A stretch of DNA of 64,000 nt, from positions 29,298,864 through 29,362,863 of the forward strand of contig NC_049983.1 of NCBI RefSeq assembly GCF_000003815.2, read 5' to 3'. This document shows, piece after piece, positions 56,001 through 64,000 of the stretch. The DNA comes from Branchiostoma floridae (Eukaryota; Chordata; Leptocardii; Amphioxiformes; Branchiostomatidae). Below the pieces are notes generated by a model that saw nothing but the letters and a program-made list of their open reading frames with translations, ran no database searches and was not told where the DNA came from. The number at the start of each line of letters is the position of its first letter. Position 1 is the first letter of the stretch. Position numbers and translations under genes: made by a program.

Positions 56001-57767
56001 GTCTTGGCTGGTAAGACTGTCTTACCTGGTGTCTTGTCCCTGTGGGGAGTGTTGGGAAGACGTGTGGGTGTGTCTTGGCTGGTAAGACTGTCTTACCTGG
56101 TGTCTTGTCCCTGTGGGGAGTGTTGGGAAGACGTGTGGGTGTGTCTTGGCTGGTAAGACTCTTACCTGGTGTCTTGTCCCTGTGGGGGGTGTTGGGAAGA
56201 CGTGTGGGTGTGTCTTGCACACCTGGCGCCTCCTTAGTCTGGTCCTGATGCTGCTGGGAGGAGGAGAGCTGGGCATGCAGACTGAGGAGGAGCTGAGCAG
56301 GAGGACAGGACAGGTTATTCTCACTGTTACACTTTGTGTGCAGAAATGTATGTCAGTGTGTCTATACTGTAGGTCTGTGCCACTACCCCACTCCCCAGGC
56401 ATCTCACCATGGTTAGGTATTATAGTAAGTAAGAAGTACATGTGTGTGTTTATGGTGTGTGTATGTGGTGTGTGTATGTGGTGTGTGTATGTGGTGTGTG
56501 TATGTGTGTATGTGGTGCGTGTATGTGGTTAGTGTATGTGGTGTGTGTATGTGTTAGCGGGACGGTGAGGTGTAACACAGAAAAGTGCAGAAACCTCCTC
56601 CATCCTCAGGAGAGAGTCCTGGATCCCGTCCAGCTTCCCGTCAGTTTTCTCTGACAGCTTCGTCACCTCTCCCATCAGCTGCTGCCTCACCCTCTCCTCA
56701 CACAGGCAGGGGCTGAGCTGGACGTGCAATAACATGTAAAACATCTTGCATTCTTGGTTAAGCTTCATTCAAAAGCTATGTTTTGTTTTTTTGTACTTAA
56801 TCTGACCGCAATGACCGTCCAATGACCCTATGAGTTTGTGATCTTGAGTTGTTTTTGTTATTAAGTATGAGTTGTTATTCTTTTGAGTTTTCCTAAGTTG
56901 CTTGTATGATTTACAAACCCGAATTGGATTATTGCTTTGTTATGTTCAATCCTATGTTTGTAGTTATCTTTTGTACTTTGAGTTATTATTATTGTTATAG
57001 GGCTCCCTTGGAAATCAGTTACTACGTTAACTGAAGGGACTACCCTAAAGATCAATAAATAAATAAAAACTTGGCATGAAGTGCAGACAATCGCTTGTAC
57101 ACTGCACTGCAGTCCTCAAATTAAATGGGTGAGTGACGCAGCTGCAATCAAATACACAGCTAATGGACAAAATGAAGCCTCTCAAAGCCTGTCACAGGGC
57201 CAATTCCCATTGTCGCGAAAATCGCGAAAACACTCTTCCATGAGTTAGAAAGACTGAACCGAGACCTTGAAAAACGGGTTTTTAATGAGATTATCGTATG
57301 CTAAAGAGCGCCTACACACTTCGTCAACAATAGCAAAACAAACAGTGTGTGGCTTTTACGGCCGTTGACGGCGGCCCCAAGCTGCCTGTAGCTTCAACTT
57401 GGCTTTTGTGCGTCAAGGTTGACGGATTGGTTTAAAAAATTTTCCGTCACACGCAGCAAATTTCCGTCAATTGACGGAAAAACGGACGCTGGCTAGAGCC
57501 CTGGCCTGTCAAATACACAGCCGATCTACATTTGTAGTTTACGAGGCAGGGCCTCTACGGTCCTCTACCCATGGAGAAGGCTTCATTCTACATGTAGCTC
57601 AGGAGGCTGGTGTAGCATAACATGCGACTGGACCAGATACACACCTGGGAACTGGCAGGAGTGCCGGTAGCAGGCGGCTCCAGGACCTGACCGGCTGTGC
57701 GCGCCAGCTGCGCCGCACACAGGGCGGCCACGAAGGCAGAAACCTGCAGGAGAAAGGCTGAACCCAT
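52690..57767 (-). CDS. Secreted fibrinogen-related (ficolin/FReD-type) protein, 6 exons, complete
   Basis: Exons 57767-57645, 56717-56595, 56292-56223, 55100-54981, 54301-54085 and 53047-52690 join in phase to 336 codons plus TAA. Residues 1-26: signal peptide ([20 protein letters not shown]). 42-105: helical, Cys-containing stalk ([18 protein letters not shown]), suited to disulfide-linked oligomers. 110-328: fibrinogen C-terminal domain with [47 protein letters not shown], calcium site [11 protein letters not shown] and [17 protein letters not shown]. Such proteins bind sugars or acetyl groups and often serve in innate recognition, but this ligand is unknown. No collagen repeat is seen, so it is not a classical ficolin. 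It lies antisense inside THOC7 intron 1. Confidence 0.9.
53265..54084 (-). repeat. FReD exon 5 donor array, unit about 37 bp
   Basis: About 21 copies of AGTATAACACCTTCAG (YNTFR) with GTGAGAAC donor and CACTGCGTACGCAG spacer. The spacer ends in CGCAG, so each unit also carries a possible acceptor in front of a 16-nt piece. Confidence 0.9.
54085..54301 (-). CDS. FReD protein exon 5
   Basis: Residues 146-218: [68 protein letters not shown]. Acceptor GGTGCAG, donor TTCAG then GTGAGA. Arrays on both sides. Confidence 0.9.
54302..54800 (-). repeat. FReD exon 5 acceptor array, unit about 140 bp
   Basis: Three copies of the first 80 nt of exon 5 with the GCAG acceptor, joined by TTAACTAACCAG-type short repeats. 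The outermost copy is the most diverged. Confidence 0.87.
54981..55100 (-). CDS. FReD protein exon 4 (domain start)
   Basis: Residues 106-146: [39 protein letters not shown]. Acceptor TGTGACAG, donor TGCAG then GTGCGT, phase 1 on both sides. Three acceptor-end copies lie at 55150-55420. Confidence 0.88.
55101..55425 (-). repeat. FReD exon 4 acceptor array
   Basis: Three copies of the first 45 nt of exon 4 with acceptor, each followed by GTAACCATGGTGACAC and CTATGGTAACCACGG strings. Confidence 0.85.
55590..56222 (-). repeat. FReD exon 3 donor-type array, unit about 70 bp
   Basis: Nine units, each reading (minus) CCCCACAG, GGACAAGACACCAG (14 nt), GTAAGA. The 14-nt piece resembles the end of exon 3. 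One inserted 14-nt unit would break the frame before exon 4; three would not. Confidence 0.87.
56223..56292 (-). CDS. FReD protein exon 3 (Gln/Ser-rich linker)
   Basis: Residues 83-106: [20 protein letters not shown] then EAP. Acceptor CTGCTCAG, donor GCCAG then GTGTGC, phase 1. An array of its donor end follows. Confidence 0.75.
56440..56555. repeat. GTGTGTATGTG microsatellite
   Basis: Ten or more imperfect GTGTATGTGGT units in FReD intron 2. Confidence 0.88.
56595..56717 (-). CDS. FReD protein exon 2 (stalk)
   Basis: Residues 42-82: [40 protein letters not shown]. 41 codons, phase 0. Acceptor ACGTCCAG, donor GAGGAG then GTTTCT. Confidence 0.82.
57180..57510. other. FReD intron 1 segment with CCGTCAA/TTGACGG motifs
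   Basis: Several direct and inverted CCGTCAA/TTGACGG strings, including CCGTCAATTGACGG. Could be the end of an unrecognised element. No coding support. Confidence 0.35.
57645..57767 (-). CDS. FReD protein exon 1 (signal peptide)
   Basis: Residues 1-41. ATG at 57767; MGS then hydrophobic [19 protein letters not shown]. Donor TCCCAG then GTGTGT, phase 0. Chosen as start because an in-frame signal peptide follows and the phase fits exon 2. Confidence 0.82.
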
Positions 57768-58207
57768 CTTTAACCACAGTCAGGAGGGAAAATATCCGGA
57801 CCGACTGGCAAAGCTCAAGCTGAAGAGAGCTCCTGCACAGTGCAGGCTGCCTGTGCCAGATAAACGCAGTTGTGCCAGATAACACAGTTTCTGCAGCAGT
57901 TGATAAACACACTTTGATGGCTGGATGCCAGCAGCAACTGTTTACAGTAGGAGTAACAGACCACTAGCTGTTCTGTTTTATATCAGGACTGTCAGGACAC
58001 TGCATAGCCACAGTATAAGAAACTTAAACCCTTGCTTTTGCAGTGATTGTATAATTGTACAGTGTGAGAAGACTTTGATGCAACTGATTGATGCCATGTT
58101 TATTATGCAGATGACATCATCCGCAAGCGGCTGATGATGATGTTATCTGCATATGTTGTGGATGGACGTCCCTTTAAGTTAACTGATTTGCCATGTGTTT
58201 TCTGCAG

Positions 58208-58328
58208 ATGACATCATCCGCAAGCGGCTGCTGATTGACGGGGACGGCATCGGGGACGACAAGCGCATCAGCACGCTGATGAAAACCTTCATGAAGTGGT
58301 GCAACGCGCCGGGGTCAGACGAGGAGAG
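58208..58328 (+). CDS. THOC7: THOC7 coding exon 2
   Basis: Residues 8-48: DDIIRKRLLIDGDGIGDDKR, then ISTLMKTFMKWCNAPGSDEE. Acceptor TTTCTGCAG, donor GAGAG then GTAACC, enters phase 1, leaves phase 2. THOC7 is a coiled-coil subunit of the nuclear THO/TREX complex, which couples transcription to mRNA export; the animal protein is about 200 residues. The RKRLLIDGDG and KWCN blocks are diagnostic. An extra copy of acceptor and exon start lies about 100 bp upstream (58101-58135). Confidence 0.93.
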
Positions 58329-58499
58329 GTAACCTTAACCTCTGACCCTTAACCTTAATCCCTGACCCTTAACCTTAATCCCTGACCCTTAACCTTATCC
58401 TTAATGGCAATTTTTACATGATGTAGTTTTATTTCAAGTGTACTCACGGTGAAGTAAGTTCATGTAATGAGAGAAACTCAGTAGACAGGCTTTTGACCT

Positions 58500-58792
58500 G
58501 TTCAGTGGGGCCACCTATCAGCGCATGCCGGTACTGCTGTGCTTTCAAATCACTTCACTTTTTTTTCCTTCTTACATATTAGTGCACCCAGCCCTGCAAT
58601 GCTTCATTTCACATGAATTTTTACTTTTCTCCTCTCTGTGCAGCGGCGCCACCTATCAGCGCATACCGGTACTACTGTGCTTTTAAATCATTTCCCTGTT
58701 CCCTCCCTGTGCAGCGGCACCACCTACCAGCACATGTCGGTACTGCAGTAACTGTGCTTTTAAATCATTTCCCCCGTTCCCTCTCTGTGCAG
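58500..58792 (+). repeat. THOC7: THOC7 exon 3 acceptor array
   Basis: Three copies of GTGCAG plus GGCGCCACCTATCAGCGCAT-type exon start, 70-140 bp apart, before the true exon. Confidence 0.83.
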
Positions 58793-58920
58793 CAGCGCCA
58801 CCTATCAGCGCATGCTGGCACAGCTGGCCCAGTGTGAACACGCCATGGAGAAAACGCAGCTCATTCATGGCATGAACACCCACGAAATCAACAACTACGA
58901 ACAACTCTACACTGATATAG
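58793..58920 (+). CDS. THOC7: THOC7 coding exon 3
   Basis: Residues 48-91: SATYQRMLAQLAQCEHAMEK, then TQLIHGMNTHEINNYEQLYT, DI. Donor ATATAG then GTAAGT, phase 1. The acceptor is GTGCAGCAG, so splicing may add or omit one serine. The remaining exons are outside the window: 59040-64000 has no further THOC7-like sequence. Confidence 0.92.
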
Positions 58921-59040
58921 GTAAGTTACGAGCAACTCTACACCGACATAGGTAAGTCTTAACTATATACAACTCTACACTGACATAGGTAAGTCTTAAC
59001 TATGAACAACTCTACACCGACATAGGTAAGTCTTAAGGTC
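58921..59040 (+). repeat. THOC7: THOC7 exon 3 donor array
   Basis: Three units of about 37 bp, each CAACTCTACACYGACATAG plus GTAAGT. All three donors match consensus as well as the first. Confidence 0.87.
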
Positions 59041-60265
59041 CGAGAAAACCCTTGCTGAGGACTTTTGGGGTCTTCAAAAAGTACATGTTGCATTAAAGTA
59101 TGGACTATAAGTTTTTGTCATAAAGTGTCTTATTGCAAGCTGGTAATTTATGCAGATTTTTATGACGTCATGATGACGTCATCAATTATTATAGGGTCAT
59201 GCCCATTTTCAGAAAAAATGAACCCACAGGCTGGGGATTGGAAAAAAGTCAATGGAATCTCTGGTATAATGTCCATAATAGTGATGGCAAGCCATACAAA
59301 TTCGTTTTTTATCATATTTACAAGTACTGATTTTTAACAAATTTTTTTGTATGAATTTTTATTGCCCCCGATGCCCCCAGCCCTGGGGGACTCAAATAGC
59401 ACCGTTTCGTTTCGGCCGAATTTGAAGCTTTAGTTTAGGGGGTTATCTCCACAAATTGACCGTTTTCCCCATATTCCATGAGTAATTTTACCATGGGTTC
59501 ACTCTAAAAATCATATATCTATTGTAGTTGTAACGTATTTGCCCTTCAGGGGCCGTAAAAGAGCCAAAATCGCCGGGTTTTGGTCTGCATTCCCCGCTTA
59601 CTTCCGGTAAAATGCGGGGTCATCGACCTTTCAACACGCAGTATTCAACAGAAATAGCGCGATTTGCAAATCCAAGCCGGGCATGAGTCCGCAAAACCTG
59701 CCAGCCTGAAACAAACAACAACACGCGATGACGTCACAGCCACGCCAGCCCAGCCAAGATGGCGGACTCGGTGACGGGCGAAACGAGCCGTGCGCTTCAT
59801 GGCGATTTTTGGGCCGGAAAACGGCCGTAAACAGGGATATATCCTACTAAGTATTGTAGGAGAAGTCTTTAGGATTATTCTGATGCCTTTCTGGAGACAC
59901 TCTACCCGCTTTTTCTGGAGTAACGGACTTGTTTCTGATGCCGGACCCTCGCGTCCCTATGTTCTGCCATGCCGCGCCTAGCCCAGGACTGGACGCTATT
60001 GTCAAATAGCGTCCAGGTTCCACTCGTTCAACGGATCCAACATGTGTTCACTGGGCCTTTATTCTTGCCCGTAGCGCCGGATTCTTGAACTCCCTAGATT
60101 CCCAACGCACTTACCTGCCTTGACGGGCGAAAAAACAACTGCAGAAGCCCCGAGATAATCCACACCAGGGCTTCAAAGACAAAGCTCCATTCATAAAAGC
60201 CACTGGCCAGCCATTTTTGTCATTATTAATGCGAGAATTTGACCCGATGTGACCCCCACGTCAAC
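59041..60265. other. THOC7 intron 3, probable unidentified element
   Basis: Middle part (59560-60060) is CpG-rich and has AAGATGGCGGACTCGGTG, a YY1-like string, and a hairpin ACTGGACGCTATT / AATAGCGTCCAG (59988-60016). Open frames are short and unrecognised. Could be a promoter-bearing repeat. Confidence 0.35.
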
Positions 60266-60290
60266 TTTGGAAAAATGATAGCAGCTCATT

Positions 60291-60358
60291 CGTCCCGTGG
60301 TTTCTTCAGTTTAGTGTCCTTGAAACTTTGAATTAAACTGAAGAAACCACAGGGGACG
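60291..60358. repeat. Long hairpin
   Basis: CGTCCCGTGGTTTCTTCAGT and its near-complement at 60335-60358, with a loop of about 20 bp. Confidence 0.72.
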
Positions 60359-60434
60359 AACACTACCAGCTCAGAAATGAGACATTCGGCCAAAATAAGA
60401 CAATTTTAATCTGACGGATTAAGGATTTGAGACA

Positions 60435-60625
60435 TTTTCAAAATGTCTCAGTTTTGACTGGCCCCCTGGTCGGAAAAAATGCGACATTTGGAGCAGAAAG
60501 TTGCACATGTACGCTGCCGGGAAATTGTCTCACTTTGGATGCCCCCCTGGCCGGGAGAAACGCGACATTTCGAGCAGAAACTGAAACATGTGCGCTGCCG
60601 GGAGAATGTCTCATTTTCAATTGCC
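60435..60625. repeat. Two-copy tandem repeat, unit about 83 bp
   Basis: Both units contain GCGACATTT, GAGCAGAAA, ACATGT and CGCTGCCGGGA in the same order, about 80% alike by eye. Flanked by CpG-rich sequence to 60900. Confidence 0.75.
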
Positions 60626-60899
60626 CCACCCGTGGCGTTAATTGACACCGCCCGCACTTCTTTCCAACTTGTTTCGGATCACGCCCACCACAGTGCTGTT
60701 TCGCCGTGATCTGCTAGCCAGGAGAGCATGTGGAAAAGCGCAAACGGCCTGCGAGCGCGCGGGAATCGCTGCGGGGCCGGGCCGCGGCCGTTCGAGCGCG
60801 GCTGGACGGGACGGGGAGAGGACGGACCGGCAAAGCCCGGCGCAGCGCGGCCGTGTTGTGAGAAAGCGGTCAAAGCAAGGAGGCTAACCTCCTTGGTCA

Positions 60900-63150
60900 A
60901 AGGTAACCGGATTGCGTTGGAACAGAGTCAGATTCAGCCAAATATGGTAACCCCTAACACGGCTATATACACGTGCCGTCTCCAATCGACTGTGACTTCC
61001 TACTGTGTTTTGTAATTAGCGCTACCACGAAAGTCTTACCAAGGAACTCCTTGGCCTTACCGGGAAAGTCTGTAGCTACGGTTCTTGCGAGTATAATAAA
61101 TACAAATAATGTACCTAGTATTATTTACAGAGGTCGCTGTACTTGCTTGCGTTCATAAAGATTCTTGTTGTTTAAACAAGCTTAGCGATGATCTGCCTGT
61201 GCGTGGTAAACATGCGTGGATCATGGAGTTAATATGTAAGCTATTAACTCCTCCGAGTTTATAAACTATAAAAGTATAAACTCTTCCCTCCGAGCATGGC
61301 CGTGCAACACGATCGAGGCGGAGATCGACAAGCCTGTACGCTGTGCGGTACCATGCAAAGATCGATTAGTTCATCCATGTAAACTACAGACTCTTTGCAG
61401 TCTTTGCATAGTTCCCAACGTAGCCGTGAAACACGAAGCAGCGCTAACCGGCTCTGCAAGCCACCGCCAGCAGCGCGGCTCGCGCGCCGCCGACTCGAGC
61501 CATATGCTGATCACACTTGTAAACATCCCGCTGCATCTCGCGGCAAACCGAGTCAAAGGTCATTTGATACCAAGAAGGCACCATTCTAGCCGCCGGGGGG
61601 GGGGGGTGCTACCTCATAATTTGCAACTGTGATGGAAAATGCTGCCCAAAAAATTTCGCAAGAGAACATATATATTACACAAGGATTGCGCGAACGTTAG
61701 TTATACTGCAGCCCTTTCACTAATGTTGTGCCGATTCCACGGAAGCCCGTAACACTGTCTTTTCAAACCGCACTTCCCCGCATACATCATGGTATTGCCT
61801 GGCGTTTTCAACCACACCTCGTAGCCCCTTTCTACCTCCTGACCAAAAACACGGACCTAGTATAAGCCCTGAAAATCCCTGAATAGTAGCTATAGGACAA
61901 AGTGTGATTTCGAGTACCCTTCATTCAGCGTGAGAACTCCGTGCAACAAGTTCGCATCATTCAGACTACATTCAAGTTTCCCACGCAGCGTCCGCGGCGC
62001 GCCGCCTTGATCATGTGTCGGACTGGCGGCAAAAAGGACCATAAATCAAATTTGACAGGACCGCTTCGCAGACCTGTTTGTCGATCTCTCGTGTTGTGGA
62101 TATAATAATAATAATATCGGGTGTATTTTGCAGCCAGTAGGTACCCAAAGTGGGGGGTAATGAGGCTGTCTAACGTGGTCGAGGCACCTACTCGAGCACA
62201 CATGAACTAGTAAAGTTACTTCTTCTTGTTCTAGTTGAAGAACTAGAACTTCTTGTACATGCTAAAAATAAAATGAACGTTCATAAGAGAAGTGGTACGA
62301 CTTAATCTTTGTCAAATTAGAATTAACAACAGTTCATCTACCTTCATGAGGGAAACGTAGTCGATTAATAACAATTAAAGGAACTGTTTTACGCAGGACT
62401 ACGGACCACAGTTGTTGTTGTTTTTCCTTTAGAAGAAAAAAATAATACAAACATATTCGGGCCTGCGGGCGCTAGCTGCCCCCAAGCAGAGGTTAGGATC
62501 TTATAGTGACAGGTCGCTGCAGGGTGTAGAAGAAACTTATCGATTTTTTTTCTTTGCATAAATCTGAGATTGAATTCATTGCTGTCAGTGTCAAGCTAGA
62601 CATGTGTTACTATTTGGTTCTGTGTTAGTCCTGAGTACAACAACCACGCCCTGATCAGTCAGGAAGACTACAAAATTACCGGTGAAGTTCCGAGCAACAG
62701 GGCCCTCAATGGAACCGTATGTAGACAAGTGAGGCACATCAACCTTGGTCTATCAGACTGACAAAAAGAAAGACAAAGGAGTGATAATAAACAGATTAAA
62801 AAAAAAAAAAAGACACCGAAAACAAGCCGTAGCCGAACCGCTGACTGGAGAGAAATACCTTGCTTACTGAGACGCCAGTTGTAGAGGTAGTGAGAAAATG
62901 GGGTACTAGTATATATTATCTTCAATAGTACTTTAATAGTACGTACCTCCCTAATGTGGAATGGACGTGAATAGCTGACCCTTCGAGCCCTGGTCTCTAA
63001 TGGACAAATTTTATGTCATTACCGATTACGGCAGGGCCGTGTAGTCATTTTCCGACTTGGGGGGACCTGGGTAAAATCTCTTCGCCATGTGAAGCGAGTC
63101 CTGAAAAAATGGGACCCCATGGCCACCCTCGACGCACAGGACCCCGTCCG
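60900..63150. other. THOC7 intron 3, no gene seen
   Basis: No supported exon. Small hairpins, for example GGAGTTAAT / ATTAACTCC (61226-61252) and GAGTTTATA / TATAAACTC just after. One poly-A tract near 62795. Confidence 0.55.
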
Positions 63151-63159
63151 CTACAAATT

Positions 63160-63260
63160 AGCCTGGTATCCAGCAGCTCCCAGGTCTCTTCTGTCCTCTC
63201 TGCAAAATATATTTGCTGAGAGTGAGAGGACAGAAGAGACTCGGGCTGGATCCCAGGCCA
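63160..63260. repeat. Foldback hairpin
   Basis: TGGTATCCAGCAGCTCCCAG plus GTCTCTTCTGTCCTCTC is inverted at 63220-63258 (GAGAGGACAGAAGAGACTCG). Arms are about 36 bp. 63260-64000 shows nothing further. Confidence 0.7.
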
Positions 63261-64000
63261 CTACAAAATCGCACCGTCCCTGATTGCATCGGTGCTAGAT
63301 CTCGCACATTTTGGCGCGCGTTTTGTCTATAGGACGTTATTAAACAAGACCTATAATATGAACAAGAAAAAATATGAAGTAACGAAATACACAATAAGCT
63401 GCGTAATATATTATACATGTGGATAAGTTTACAAGCAGGGCACAGACATGTTATTCCAACGTTCTTGGGGTATACATCCTTGATGGTGTCATACAACTTT
63501 GATCCATTTGCCTTGGTTCAAATTATATCTGCCAACGAAATATTTCAAGATTGTGTACAAAAATTAGCCTGTCGGTATTTCTAATAGCAACAAGCAGAAC
63601 TTGTATGTATTTCAGCAATGCCGATAGAACACTTATAATTTCAACCAGATGAATATCAACGCGGCATGTGTTCCCGCCATATATGTACACGAGCTAGCAA
63701 CTAACTACAGGGGAATTACTACAAGATCCTATAATATATAGAACTCACTCTTGGCATATGTGATATGTCATTTCACTCGATGTAATCATACCCACACCCA
63801 GGGTAGAAATAAAGTAAGTTTCTTACTGTGAAGATGGAAATGTTTGGTAGTAAAAAAAAATAACATTATGCCCCCCTCCCCCTCCCTTGTAAAAGCAAAG
63901 AAATGAAAACCTCACTTGGTCTGACGGCAGATGACCTTGGGAATTTTCACATCGTCAGAATTGTTTCATCAGCTGTCCACCGGCCGCTGCAGTAATTCTT

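Noticed and set aside
59790-59981. Plus frame beginning MRFMAIFGPENGRK as a THOC7 or new exon
   Set aside because: No similarity to THOC7 and no matching splice sites in phase; lies in a CpG-rich repeat-like block.

Overview
The window is animal nuclear DNA, most probably from an amphioxus (Branchiostoma). The evidence is short GC-rich exons with GT-AG introns, TACATGTAC-rich introns, chordate-type protein families, and tandem repeats built over exon-intron boundaries, a habit I recall being described for amphioxus genes. The species call is an inference. There are two assembly gaps (2200-2713 and 8086-8654), and nothing is bacterial.

Layout. (1) 411-50100, minus strand: one very large gene, read here as a CCDC162-like coiled-coil protein. 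I could place 48 coding exons whose phases all agree. They give one uninterrupted frame of 2037 codons from the ATG at 46350 down to 411. The gene runs off the left edge without a stop. (2) About 50100-50460: a short divergent promoter. (3) 50461-58920 and beyond, plus strand: the first three exons of THOC7 (THO complex subunit 7); its remaining exons lie beyond the right edge. (4) 52690-57767, minus strand: a complete six-exon gene for a secreted 336-residue fibrinogen-related protein, nested antisense in THOC7 intron 1. (5) 59040-64000: THOC7 intron 3, with hairpins and repeat fragments only.

The outstanding feature is repeats. Most exons of all three genes are flanked on one or both sides by a tandem array whose unit copies the end of that exon together with its splice site and some intron. 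Some arrays hold more than 20 copies, and several units are whole in-frame micro-exons (12 or 30 nt). The start-codon exon of the CCDC162-like gene has seven extra copies of its acceptor plus ATG upstream. Despite this, the deduced frames are intact. This explains nearly all long open frames in the window on either strand, so most are not genes.

Mobile elements are old and fragmentary: two LINE tails sharing one 3' end (42785-43807 and 2873-3110), another LINE tail at 52010-52380, tRNA-derived SINEs, several non-autonomous inverted-repeat elements (4203-5663, about 5796-6460, 7532-8812, 48912-49154, 51450-52007), and a hammerhead-ribozyme-like core at 48055-48088.

The genes do not form a pathway. 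THOC7 acts in nuclear mRNA export, the CCDC162-like protein is of unknown function, and the fibrinogen-related protein is probably an extracellular lectin-like molecule. The shared theme is structural: splice-site arrays and how the spliceosome chooses among them.
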